A DNA stretch of 64,000 nucleotides. It comes from Thermococcus stetteri (GTDB lineage Archaea; Methanobacteriota_B; Thermococci; Thermococcales; Thermococcaceae). Both the position numbers and the translations under genes were made by a program. The notes below the pieces were generated by a model, which made no database searches, was not told the origin of the DNA, and worked only from the letters and a program-made list of their open reading frames with translations. Within the stretch, counting starts at the first letter, position 1. Each line of letters begins with the position of its first letter. Shown here piece after piece: positions 55,592 through 64,000 of the stretch. The DNA lies in contig NZ_JAGGKB010000005.1 of assembly GCF_017873335.1 (NCBI RefSeq), positions 62,001-126,000 of the forward strand. Direction: 5' to 3'.

Positions 55592-57591
55592 GGCTTCTCC
55601 CTCCTGAGCATTATCTGCTCCAGTTCGCGGTAATCTTCTATCGTCACGTAGGGCTTGTCCTCTCCCCCATAGAGGATGGCCGTCGAGTGGATTGCATTAT
55701 GCGGACACAGCTGGGCGCAGACGCCACAGCCGACGCAGATCTCTGGCAAGATCTTCGCCTTTTTGTCCTCCTCGTCTATGACTATCGCCGGACAGCCGAA
55801 GTCCCTTATGCAGTTGTAGGCCCTCTCACAGGCCTCCTTGTCCACGAAGTAGGGGACTATCTTTCCTCCGGCCCTTCTGTATTCGCGGAAGTGGTAGAGG
55901 GCACAGTCCCCTCTCGATATGACGACTGAGAGTCCGTCGTACTTTAAAGCCTCCCTCAGCTTGCCTATGTTCTTCCTCGCCTGGAAGGAGTCTATGACGA
56001 CTATCTTCTCCACTCCCAGGCCCCTCAAAACGCTCTCTATGTCTATGCGCTTTTCGTAGGGGTTCACCTTCTTCGGACTGCCGGGATGGGCCTGCTGGCC
56101 GGTCATGGCAGTAACGGCGTTGTCAAGGATTATAAGCGTCATCTTGGAATTGTTCCTGATGGCGTTCACTATTCCGGGCAAAGCAGCGTGGAAGAAGGTC
56201 GAATCGCCTACAAGCGCCACCACCCTCTCTTCAGCTGAGTGCTGCACCCCGTGGGCTATTCCAAGGGAAGCGCCCATCGCTAAGAGAGAGTCAGTCCAGC
56301 CGATGTGCTCGAGGGCAAGCATAGAGTAGCAGCCGATGTCGTTGGAGAGATAGTAGTTTTCGATGTTCCCCATGGCCCTCCTGAGCGCCCAGAAAGTCGC
56401 TCTATGCGGACAGCCGGCGCAGAAGGTGGGCATCCTCGGGGGAGCGAGCTTTGCGAGCTCCCACATTCTCTTGAAGTGCCCCTCGTAGTCAAAGGGGAGC
56501 TCCCTTCCGAGAACCTCGGCGAGAACCTTGATGACTATGGGCACGTTGTACTCCAGCATCTCAAGGAAGTGGCCGCTCTTCTTGCCGACTATCTCCAGCT
56601 TTGGGTTCCTCTCCTTGGCAATCTGCCTCACGAAGCCCTCTATGTAGGGGAAAAGCTCTTCAACCACCACAACCTTTTCAAGCCCCTCTATGAAGTCTCC
56701 AATGAGCTTCTCCGGGATCGGATTGAGGACGCCGAGCTTGAGGACGTACGCTTTTCCTCCGAGCTTCTGAAGGCTCTCGAGCACATAGGAATATGCCACG
56801 CCCGATGTTATTATGCCGATTCCCCTCGCTTCCCCTGGCTTTACAGCTTTCACTTCCTCCCCATCGAAGTATTCCACGCGGTTGAACTCCAAAAACTCAG
56901 GGTCATCCCTCATCTCCGCTATCTTCTCCAGAAGCTCGGCCTTGAACTTCCTCGCGAGGGAGCCAACGGTCGCGTAGCTTTTCCGGTTTTCTTTCCATAA
57001 GAGCTTATTGAAGGGCGTCCTCTCAAGCTTCCCAACCCTCACTATTCCGCTCTGGTGGTTTACCCTCGTCGTTGTCCTCACCAGAACGACGCTACTGTAT
57101 TTCTCGCTCAGCTTGAAGGCCTTCTTTACCATCTCGTAGGCTTCCTGCGGGCTGGATGGTTCGAGCATTGGAAGGTAAGCCGTGTAGCCGAACCACCTTC
57201 CGTCCTGCTCCGACTGGGAGGAGTGGGCGTAGGGATCATCGGCTATAACCACAACGAGCCCGCCCTTGACGCCGGTGTAGGCAAGTGAATAGAGCGTGTC
57301 CGATGCCACGTTTCCGCCAACGCTCTTCATTGATGTGAACCCTCTAAGACCGACGAAAGCGGCTCCTGCCGCTGTCTCAAGGGCAACCTTCTCGTTGGCC
57401 GCTATTTCCACAACGATGTCATCCCTGTAGCGGGAGACCATGTCGAAGGTGTCTAAGATTTCCGTCTGCGGAGAACCGGGGTAAAAGGCCGCAACCTTCA
57501 CGTCCGCCTCGAGGGCGGCTCTGACTATGGCCTCATTAGTTAGCATATAGCCCGCGTGGGGCTCCTCTTTCAGAACCTCTTTCAGGGACAT
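55588..57591 (-). CDS. iorA: Indolepyruvate:ferredoxin oxidoreductase, alpha subunit
   Basis: A 667-residue oxygen-sensitive enzyme. The N-terminal pyrimidine-binding domain contains AAFYPGSPQTEILDTF and MKSVGGNVASDTLY. The thiamine-diphosphate domain has FCAGCPHRATFWALRRAM, ALVGDSTFFHAALPGIVNAI and TAMTGQQAHPGS. The C-terminal ferredoxin-like domain has CERAYNCIRDFGCP and CVGCGVCAQLCP. It works with IorB, degrading the products whose synthesis is encoded earlier in the window. ATG 57591 starts the conserved sequence. Confidence 0.96.
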   Translation of the reverse strand: MSLKEVLKEEPHAGYMLTNEAIVRAALEADVKVAAFYPGSPQTEILDTFDMVSRYRDDIVVEIAANEKVALETAAGAAFVGLRGFTSMKSVGGNVASDTLYSLAYTGVKGGLVVVIADDPYAHSSQSEQDGRWFGYTAYLPMLEPSSPQEAYEMVKKAFKLSEKYSSVVLVRTTTRVNHQSGIVRVGKLERTPFNKLLWKENRKSYATVGSLARKFKAELLEKIAEMRDDPEFLEFNRVEYFDGEEVKAVKPGEARGIGIITSGVAYSYVLESLQKLGGKAYVLKLGVLNPIPEKLIGDFIEGLEKVVVVEELFPYIEGFVRQIAKERNPKLEIVGKKSGHFLEMLEYNVPIVIKVLAEVLGRELPFDYEGHFKRMWELAKLAPPRMPTFCAGCPHRATFWALRRAMGNIENYYLSNDIGCYSMLALEHIGWTDSLLAMGASLGIAHGVQHSAEERVVALVGDSTFFHAALPGIVNAIRNNSKMTLIILDNAVTAMTGQQAHPGSPKKVNPYEKRIDIESVLRGLGVEKIVVIDSFQARKNIGKLREALKYDGLSVVISRGDCALYHFREYRRAGGKIVPYFVDKEACERAYNCIRDFGCPAIVIDEEDKKAKILPEICVGCGVCAQLCPHNAIHSTAILYGGEDKPYVTIEDYRELEQIMLRREKP

Positions 57592-57672
57592 AGGAACACC
57601 GAAATAATTTAGACTTCAAACTATAAAGGTCTTTCTCAGAACAGAAATGGGTAAAAAGGTGCAGAAATGAAA

Positions 57673-58194
57673 TCACTCACCCTGCATTAAAAGGGATGGA
57701 AGCTTCGGAGCCCTTGCGGCTAATTCCCTGTCGAGCATGAACACAATCTGTGGGGCGTCCTTGGCGAATTTTAGCTTGTCCAGTATTTTCTTTACGCTCG
57801 CCTCTTCCTCAACCTGCTCGTTGATGAACCACTCAAGAAAAGCCCTCGTTGGATAATCCCTCTCCTCCTCTGCCAGAGCTGCTAACTGATGGATGGACTT
57901 GCTTATGAACTGCTCGTGTTCATAAGCTGCCTCAAACGCCTCTATAGGGCCCCCCATTCCCTTGGCGGCTTTGGAATCTCAGCAAGCTCAACTCTCCCGT
58001 TTCTGTCGTAAATGTAGTTGTAAAACCTCAGCACGTGGCCGAGCTCCTCTTCAGCCTGAGATTTCATCCAGCTGGCAAAGCCCTCAAGGTTCAAATCGTC
58101 AAAATACGCTGCCATGGCAAAGTACAGATAGGCAGAATAAAGCCTCTCTGTTTAGCTGCTCGTTCAGAGCCTTAAGCATTTTTTCACTCAACAT
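57673..58194 (-). pseudogene. Ferritin with two compensating frameshifts
   Basis: From ATG 58194: [18 protein letters not shown], one extra base (58139-58141), then [20 protein letters not shown] and [20 protein letters not shown] to the EW before one missing base (C run 57950-57955). It continues [20 protein letters not shown] and ends PSLLMQGE. Ferroxidase Glu/His residues ([15 protein letters not shown]) are all present. The length is exactly 174 codons, so the indels cancel and the corrected 173-residue protein is a normal archaeal ferritin. GGTGATGG precedes the ATG. Confidence 0.85.
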
Positions 58195-58221
58195 GGCCAT
58201 CACCACTATTTTTTGGACTTT

Positions 58222-58246
58222 AAGATATTTTAAGATATTGGTTCGA
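58222..58246 (-). promoter_or_regulatory. Direct repeat in the ferritin promoter
   Basis: TTAAGATATTTTAAGATAT (plus-strand reading, about 58221-58239) is a tandem repeat of TTAAGATAT, about 30-45 nt upstream of the ferritin start. It includes the only TATA-like sequence there. Confidence 0.4.
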
Positions 58247-58266
58247 ATTCATTCTTCCCCTGTCCA

Positions 58267-60708
58267 CTACCCCCTATTCCCCAGACACTTGACGAATGCA
58301 TCCCACACCTTGAAAGGCCCGGTAACGCAGGTCATATAACAGTTGCAGTCAAACTTGACATCTGCGCATTCGAGCATGGTGCATACATTGGCCGGATCTT
58401 TGGGATCCATACCATCAAGGGGAGCCAAACACGGGTGCAAATCACCCCATCCCGGCCGGGGGAGACTATTCCGGATGTCGCTCGCATAAGAGTTTATTGA
58501 AGCTCCAGTTACAACGGCATTGGTCTCGGGCATTGGAGGCCATGGGACGATGCATTGATACCTTTCTATGGCATCCCATATCAGATGGAAGTAGTAAGCA
58601 AAAACCACAGCAGGTCCAAAGTTTTTACTTTCAAGGCAGCACAACCTGCAGGTTTCACCCTCCACAACGCCAACCATAGCGGCTTTAAGTTTGCACAGCT
58701 CACACTCCTCCGAGGTAGTGTAGGTATTCAGGCTCATGGGTCCCGAAGGGTAAGTGTTTGCGTGCATTGTGCCAAGCGTTGTCTCGCCAAAACTTGCAGA
58801 AAAGCCGTTGTAACCGGGCCCATTTTTAAGGACGGCGTTAATTCCCGGGAAGAAGGGGACTGTTAAGTTCCTGTCCTCTGCTGTTGCAACCGTAAGGGAC
58901 GTCGTTGAATTGCCTGATTTGAGGAGAACCAATCAAGCGGGATATCAAGTCTTCCTTTCCCATCGGTCCTTCCGACTTCTTCGCCATCTACCAAAACGGT
59001 GATGTTGGCGCCATAAAAGCCCGGAGGGATAACCACAACGATTGAAAGGGTTAAGGGTTTTTCTTCTAAGACGGCTTCTCTTGGTTTTGGTACCGCAAAG
59101 TGCCCCGCTATTAAGATGAGTCCTATGAGTAACAAAACCAGCCCTCGCTTATCTTTCTTCATGTAGAAGGCAATCCCTACGGCTCCAGTTGTAACACCAA
59201 GAACCACGAGAAGAACAGCCCAGTCAAAAGTACTCGGTTTGGGTTCCGGGGTTTCAGTTGGGGAGTGGCTCCTGTTCTCCACCAAGAAGGAAAAGTAGCC
59301 ATCCGAATCTGCCCAGACGGTTCTTCCTGAGATGTTCGCAGGTGCTCCGGGCACGTTTATTTTTCCATAAATAATCGTTCCATTTTCTACCCTAAGGGTC
59401 TTTTTCCAGACGAGTTTTGGCTTTAAATCACTTATGATCACTGTTTGATTCATGTAAACGTCCTCGCCATCAAAGTATACCGCCGTGATGTTGTATTCCC
59501 CGGCCAGAAAAGTCGCGTTCCATTCTATCTCTTCACCCCACCTGGCGAGCTTTTCGTTTATGTAGAGAAAGACCGGTCCCTGGAAGTACTCCCTTGGCGT
59601 CACCCATGCCCTTAGGGTTCCGTTCTCATAGACAAGGTGAACTTCTGGCCTCAGCTCTTCGAGGAGCACTAGCTTTCCGCCCGAGCCAACATATCCCCCG
59701 CCGAAGTCGTGCGTGAAGGCAACGCCTGGAAAGGTCGTGTAACCCTCAGGATAAGTCCTTTTCTCCACCCTCTCAAGTGTGGGCTTTATATCCATCTCAC
59801 CGCGCTTAACTTTCAATGTTTTGGTAGGCCCCCCAAGGAGGATAACCTCCGCTCTCCCGGTTTCTTTTTTGAGAGCAGCCTCTCCAGTCCAAGTGACGTT
59901 CCCCGGGTTGAAGAGAACCAGATCCCAGTCCGAGTTCATCAGGAGAACGTAGTCTCCAAAGAGCTTAACGTGGAGGGGCCGGCCTATAATCTGGAGGAAG
60001 TGAAAAGTAGCGTTGTGAGGCTCGAACATCGCAACGCCCGTCATCTTACCCTCCATTATTGCCGTATAGATGGTGAGATTCTCATCAACGGTTATTCCAT
60101 CTGGAACGAGAGTCGAATAGTTCCCGGGAAAGCGCCACAGGTAGAATGTCCCGTTATCTGGAAAGAGCAACCCTACGCCACCCTTGGGCTCATCTTTAAA
60201 CTCAACGGTGAAGTATACTCTATCAAGGACTGGAAAGACGTCGTAGGCTTTGAAGGTCTCATTGGAAAGACGATAAAAGGTCATGGTGCCGTTTTTAAGT
60301 ATTCCAACTCCGCCGGTTCTGTTGAGCATACCGGCAAAGTACGCGGTACCTCTTTTGGCATAGACGTGGATGAACTGCAAGCCCGGGTATTCCCAAGCGT
60401 AGAGCGTGTCGTTGGCCGGATTTAAGGCCAGGGCAGGCCCCCAATCGGCCGCCATGTAAACTTTATCTCCAACCGAAAGGCCGTTGAGAAGGTAGGGCTG
60501 TTCCCAGTAGATGAAGTGGGTCTCATTGGTCTTGAGCCACACCCTCTCACCGTAGGTGCTGAAGTAAAGCCCATCGGGGGAGAGCCTGGGATGGAGTATT
60601 ATCCCCCCCAACGTCCCATAAAAATATTTTTCCGGAGGTTGCAAATGGGAGCGTTAACAAAAAGAGGAGCAAAGCACACAAGGATTTTTTAGGGCCAGAG
60701 AACTTCAT
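58267..60708 (-). pseudogene. Large exported protein with a central membrane segment and Cys-rich tail, two compensating frameshifts
   Basis: The coordinates give exactly 814 codons. A signal peptide (MKFSGPKKSLCALLLFLLTL) and FLWDVGG precede a surplus base in the seven-C run 60603-60609. Then comes a long beta-rich domain with many N-glycosylation sites (YFSTYGERVWLKTNETHFIY; repeated strand-turn units suggest a beta-propeller). Two helices follow (WAVLLVVLGVTTGAVGIAFY; GLVLLLIGLILIAGHFAV). A base is missing near 58926, after which the tail contains ECELC, ETCRLCCLE, CTMLEC and DCNCYMTC. Function unknown. Confidence 0.7.
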
Positions 60709-60797
60709 TAACTGGGGCAAAGAAAGGTTCCCTACACCCGTCCACAATTCCCCCTTTTGAAGTTTGGCTAAATATCTATACGACCTGAAACAATATA

Positions 60798-60838
60798 AAG
60801 TTTGCTTTTCCAAAAAGGATGTTTTGGAAAGCAAACTT
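60798..60838. repeat. Long near-perfect inverted repeat (hairpin)
   Basis: AAGTTTGCTTTTCCAAAA (60798-60815) and TTTTGGAAAGCAAACTT (60822-60838) pair along their whole length with a single bulged base and a 6-nt loop. It lies 40 bp after the thiI stop and about 90 bp before the next minus-strand gene. It may end the thiI transcript, stabilise its 3' end or bind a regulator. Confidence 0.75.
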
Positions 60839-60877
60839 CTATCATAAACCAAGGGATACTACACCTTTATAAACTTC

Positions 60878-61969
60878 TCAGATCACACCCTCTTTTTTCA
60901 GCTCTGCCCTTATTTTCTCGAACTCCTCAAGCTTCCCCTGTGTTACAACCCGCTCTGGCCTGAAGGGGCAGTCACAGTAAGGATACTCCAAAAAGGCATC
61001 ATATGTTTTTATTTTTCGGGCTATGGAAACTATCTCCTCTTTGTCGAATCCTAAAAGGGGCCTATGAACTGGAAAGTCCACACTCATGGTCTCAAAGTAG
61101 AGATTAGTCAGGGTCTGCGATGCAACCTGGCCGAGGCTGTCACCGGTGACTATCCCAAGGGCGCCGTTCTCTTTTGCTATCTCAGCCGCTCTTCTCAGCA
61201 TGGCCACCTTGCATACCACACAGGTCCATTCTCTTCTGTTAAGCTTATTTAATGCTATCACGTAAGGCTTGAGGATCTCGAAATGATTCTCTACGATCAG
61301 CTCTATGGGTTCCGGGGAATAATCGTTGAGAATCTCCACGACCTTCTCAACGACTTTTCTCGCATTCTTTCCTTGGTCAAAGTGAACCGCTATCACCTCA
61401 GCACCTCTCTTCAGCATTAGGAAAGCCGCCACTGGAGAATCTATCCCTCCACTCAAGAGAACTACAACTTTTCCCTGCGTTCCCACCGGTAGTCCTCCCA
61501 CACCCCTAATCTTCTCAAAGAACACGTAAGCTTTTCCGTTTATTATCTCTATTCCAATTGTAAGTTCTGGATTCTCAAGATCCACCTTCCATCCAAATTC
61601 CTTAACAACAAACGCTCCTATTTCCTTATTAACTTCCACGGAGGTCTTCAAGAACGTTTTGTCAAGCCTCTGGGTTTCAACTTTAAAGCTCCTTGGAGTG
61701 AGGCCTTTAAGGGCCTCTTTAAGATACTTGGGAACTTCCTCATAGGGCATGACCTTCGCCGGGGAGACTGAAACAACTCCCGGAACCTTGGCTATTATTT
61801 CGGAGGCATTATCCGGGGCATCAACGAGAATCCTGCCCTTTATTACCTCCGCTCTTCCCTCGATTCCCCTTCTTTTTAGGGCTTTCTCAATATTCCCGGC
61901 CAATTTTCTCTCAAATTCCCTTCTTTTTCCGCCTTTTACCGCTATCTCTCCGTATCTTACTATTATCAC
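60878..61969 (-). CDS. thiI: tRNA 4-thiouridine synthase ThiI
   Basis: A 363-residue protein with an N-terminal ferredoxin-like/THUMP domain (VRYGEIAVKGGKRREFERKL) and a PP-loop ATPase domain (VVLLSGGIDSPVAAFLMLKR). It adenylates U8 of tRNA for thiolation and in some organisms also serves thiamine thiazole synthesis. Cysteines in WTCVVCKVAM and YPYCDCPF may carry sulfur or a cluster; there is no rhodanese domain. GTG 61969 follows GGTGG by 5 nt, 1 nt after the stop of the ThiF-like gene, so they form an operon. Confidence 0.92.
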   Translation of the reverse strand: MIIVRYGEIAVKGGKRREFERKLAGNIEKALKRRGIEGRAEVIKGRILVDAPDNASEIIAKVPGVVSVSPAKVMPYEEVPKYLKEALKGLTPRSFKVETQRLDKTFLKTSVEVNKEIGAFVVKEFGWKVDLENPELTIGIEIINGKAYVFFEKIRGVGGLPVGTQGKVVVLLSGGIDSPVAAFLMLKRGAEVIAVHFDQGKNARKVVEKVVEILNDYSPEPIELIVENHFEILKPYVIALNKLNRREWTCVVCKVAMLRRAAEIAKENGALGIVTGDSLGQVASQTLTNLYFETMSVDFPVHRPLLGFDKEEIVSIARKIKTYDAFLEYPYCDCPFRPERVVTQGKLEEFEKIRAELKKEGVI

Positions 61970-61970
61970 A

Positions 61971-62828
61971 TCAACCACCCAGATATCTTGCAAAGAGGTT
62001 CTTCGCTTCTCTCTCCTCTTCAGCCCCCCTAATAACCATTCTTCCGCTTTTGAAGATCAGTATTTCATAATCCTCATCTTCAAATTGAATGAACTGCGAG
62101 GTTTTTAGATATTCAAGGCCGAGGTTTTCGAGCTGTTTTCCAAGCTCTTCAAGGTTAACATCCATTTTCTCCGGGGGCGTTACCTGGATTGAACCATCAC
62201 ATAGCCTCTCTATCTTTATACGCTTTTCTAAAAAGGTGAACTCTCCCCCTACACATGCCGGACAGTCCTCCCTTCTTGGCACCTCAACTTTTTCAAAGTC
62301 AAGCGTCTTTGTGTCGAAGAAGATGAGCTCGCTTTTGACATCTTCCCCTAACAAAATCTTTGCCGCAAGAGCAACGGCTATTGAAGCTGCCAGCGGGGGA
62401 ACATAGCTCATAATCCCAGCCATCGCACAGGTGGGCATAGGTCTTGAAGGCAACTTGGGCATAAAACATCTGAAGCACGCTGTTTTACCAGGAATTATCG
62501 GCATTATGTTTCCATAGGTGGATAAAACCCCCACATATATCCAAGGCTTGCCGTTTTTTACTGCGTAATCGTTTATAACCTGCCTTGTGTAGATGTTGTC
62601 GGTTCCATCTATTATCAGGTCAGCTTCGTTAAGAAGAGCAACTGTTGAGGGGTTCAAATCCTCAAAGTAACCTTTAACTCCAAACTTCTCCTTTAGCACA
62701 TCCACCTTCGGCTTTCCTATGACCTCCCAGCTTCCCAAAGCACCAGCTCCAACGACCGCCACCTTGCTCTCGCCCAACTTTCTCTGTCCCTCAATGCCTA
62801 TAATGGGGAAGTGTCTCGAAAAGTCCAT
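61971..62828 (-). CDS. ThiF/MoeB/HesA-type adenylyltransferase with an internal deletion
   Basis: An E1-like enzyme that would adenylate the C-terminus of a ThiS/MoaD-type sulfur carrier. The start (FSRHFPIIGIEGQRKLGESK; VAVVGAGALGSWEV) is followed at once by IGKPKVDVLKEKFGVKGYFE. The 35-40 residues that normally lie between, with the acidic loop binding the ATP ribose (DRDxV type) and the Arg finger, are absent, yet the frame stays open. The later substrate region (DGTDNIYTRQVINDYAVKNG), zinc cysteines (CFRC, CPAC) and a C-terminal extension remain. 285 residues. Probably inactive as an adenylyltransferase. Confidence 0.82.
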   Translation of the reverse strand: MDFSRHFPIIGIEGQRKLGESKVAVVGAGALGSWEVIGKPKVDVLKEKFGVKGYFEDLNPSTVALLNEADLIIDGTDNIYTRQVINDYAVKNGKPWIYVGVLSTYGNIMPIIPGKTACFRCFMPKLPSRPMPTCAMAGIMSYVPPLAASIAVALAAKILLGEDVKSELIFFDTKTLDFEKVEVPRREDCPACVGGEFTFLEKRIKIERLCDGSIQVTPPEKMDVNLEELGKQLENLGLEYLKTSQFIQFEDEDYEILIFKSGRMVIRGAEEEREAKNLFARYLGG

Positions 62829-62892
62829 GCTACCTCACCGAAAAAAAGTATGAAATATGAAAGATGCTTTATGAATTTAATCCTTTTCAAAA

Positions 62893-63729
62893 TTAAAGCT
62901 CCCGGAGGAGTTTGTAAACCACCGAAAAGTCAAGCTCCTCCATGCCCCTTTCAAAGGCAAGCCTGTAGAGCTCCCTCACGGTAGCGTTGAGCGGGACTGC
63001 TTTCCTCGATGCCAGGGCCAGGTCGTAAGCGTAGGAGAGATCCTTAACGAGGTTCTTCACGGAGAAGTGAGTCGAGTAATCTTCACTGAGGAGCTTTGCC
63101 TTCTTCGCCTTCAGCACCACCGAGTTGCCGGCGCCGTTCTCAAGCACCTCTATAAGCTCCTCCTTCGGGATTCCGGCTTTTTCACCCAAAGCTACTGCCT
63201 CACCAAGGGCAGCCATGAAGGCTCCGAGCACAAAGTTGTTTATCAGTTTGAGCTTCGTGGCCTTCCCGGGCTCCTCAACGTGGAATACCTTCTTCCCGAG
63301 CTTCTCAAGATAGGGACGGACTTTCTCAAAGGCTTCCCTCTCGCCGCTCACGAGGATCGTCAGCTGGCCGTTTCTCGCCGGAATGACGCTCCCGATGACG
63401 GGGCTTTCGAGGTAAAAGGCTCCCGCGTTTCTGTACATCTCGTGGAACTCTAAGACCTTCTCGTGGTGGTTCGTGGTGGTGTCCACTACTATCTTCCCGC
63501 TGAGATCTGCCTTTAAAAGCCTCTCCAAAACCTGCCTCACCGCTTCGCTGTCGTAGAGCGAGAGGAAGATCACGTCGCATTTCTCGGCAACTTCCTCCGG
63601 AGTTCTTGCGACTTTCTTGAAACCTTTGGCCTTCTCTATCGTCCTGTTCCAGACGAGGAGCTCGTAATCCTCTGATAACCTCTCCGCCATGGCTCGACCT
63701 ATATGACCCAGGCCAATCCATCCTATCAT
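62893..63729 (-). CDS. Beta-hydroxyacid dehydrogenase family (3-hydroxyisobutyrate dehydrogenase-like)
   Basis: A 278-residue NAD(P) enzyme. The Rossmann loop MIGWIGLGHIGRAMAERL is at the start, VDTTTNHHEKVLEFHEM is in the substrate region, ESPVIGSVIPARNGQLTILV follows, and the catalytic Lys is in GKATKLKLINNFVLGAFMAA. Family members oxidise short beta-hydroxyacids or reduce glyoxylate/succinic semialdehyde. The substrate is not predictable. I chose ATG 63729; upstream codons in the frame are not conserved. Confidence 0.88.
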   Translation of the reverse strand: MIGWIGLGHIGRAMAERLSEDYELLVWNRTIEKAKGFKKVARTPEEVAEKCDVIFLSLYDSEAVRQVLERLLKADLSGKIVVDTTTNHHEKVLEFHEMYRNAGAFYLESPVIGSVIPARNGQLTILVSGEREAFEKVRPYLEKLGKKVFHVEEPGKATKLKLINNFVLGAFMAALGEAVALGEKAGIPKEELIEVLENGAGNSVVLKAKKAKLLSEDYSTHFSVKNLVKDLSYAYDLALASRKAVPLNATVRELYRLAFERGMEELDFSVVYKLLREL

Positions 63730-63801
63730 AGGCAATCGCCTAAAGGGGTTATTTTTCAAAATTCTTATAACCGTTACGTCAAAAATCTCAACGGTGGTAA
63801 C

Positions 63802-64000
63802 ATGGAGTTCTTTGAAGTCCTGAAAAGGAGGAGGAGCATAAGGCGTTTTCAGGACAAGCCCGTGCCGAGAGAGGTGATAGAAAAGCTCCTTGAAGCGGCA
63901 TTCCTCTCGCCGAGCTCCTACAACAAGAGGCCGTGGCACTTCATCGTTGTTGATGATAAAGAGAAGCTTGAGGCCCTCTCAAGGGCAAAGCTCGGTGCCT
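63802..64000 (+). CDS. Nitroreductase-family protein (N-terminal part)
   Basis: The first 66 codons of a gene cut by the window edge: MEFFEVLKRRRSIRRFQDKP, then EVIEKLLEAAFLSPSSYNKR and PWHFIVVDD. The RRRSIRRF and SPSSYNKRPWHF segments are the FMN-binding signature of the nitroreductase fold. GGTGG is upstream of the ATG, and the promoter is shared with the divergent dehydrogenase gene. Confidence 0.88.
   Translation, partial: MEFFEVLKRRRSIRRFQDKPVPREVIEKLLEAAFLSPSSYNKRPWHFIVVDDKEKLEALSRAKLGA

Overview
The window is a piece of a hyperthermophilic euryarchaeon of the order Thermococcales, most likely a Thermococcus. The basis is: archaeal TATA promoters with GGTGA/GGAGGT ribosome binding sites; ribosomal protein S8e; a TIP49/RuvB-like ATPase; type II methionine aminopeptidase; GHMP-type shikimate kinase; IorAB; QueE; DUF835, DUF357, DUF555 and DUF302 proteins; and abundant GTG/TTG starts. 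Most genes are tightly packed, with 4-nt ATGA or GTGA overlaps.

Layout. 1-16.8 kb is core: an ECF-type ATPase and TrkH, methionine aminopeptidase, tRNA-Ser(CGA), a four-CBS protein, a UppP/nucleotidyltransferase/DUF835 operon, a NOG1-like GTPase, S8e, CTP synthase, QueE and TIP49. Two candidate small RNAs lie in its intergenic gaps. 17-31 kb is an eroded accessory zone. It holds a collapsed ABC-transporter locus (around the intact purS-purQ), an ArsC-like protein that has lost its catalytic Cys, and fused stubs of an Lrp regulator and the CCA-adding enzyme. It also holds an AAA ATPase relic, a ribonucleotide-reductase/intein relic, an AT-rich two-gene secreted/membrane cassette and an IS6-family stub next to a truncated flavoprotein gene. 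Beside these are metal-handling genes (HMA, YHS, FTR1) and redox genes (peroxiredoxin, flavin reductase).

30.8-47.4 kb is the centrepiece: two convergent operons for the whole aromatic pathway. The plus-strand operon carries a winged-helix regulator candidate, split transketolase, DAHP synthase, aroB, aroD, aroE, aroK, aroA, aroC, chorismate mutase, an aminotransferase and tyrA. The minus-strand operon is trpC-D-E-G-F-B-A. Their 3' ends overlap by 19 nt, and both promoters carry a near-identical element (AGCCTRACCTGGCY) beside the TATA box, so they are probably co-regulated.

47.4-64 kb holds an Lrp-type regulator with a Cys-rich tail, a cytochrome-b5-domain membrane protein, a lipoprotein, sufC-sufB-sufD with an inverted repeat around the TATA box, an SDR enzyme, iorA-iorB, ferritin, a large secreted protein, ThiF-like and ThiI, a beta-hydroxyacid dehydrogenase and the start of a nitroreductase.

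A caution for any reader: several genes that should be intact (sufC, ferritin, a CoA-binding protein, the cytochrome-b5 protein, the 813-residue protein) carry single-base indels, mostly in homopolymers and often compensating. This pattern fits sequencing error at least as well as gene loss. I found no CRISPR array, no defence island and no clearly new multi-gene system. The best candidates for new biology are the aro/trp operator, the repeated start-site element in the aro operon, the suf inverted repeat, the candidate ncRNA and the 23-25 kb cassette.
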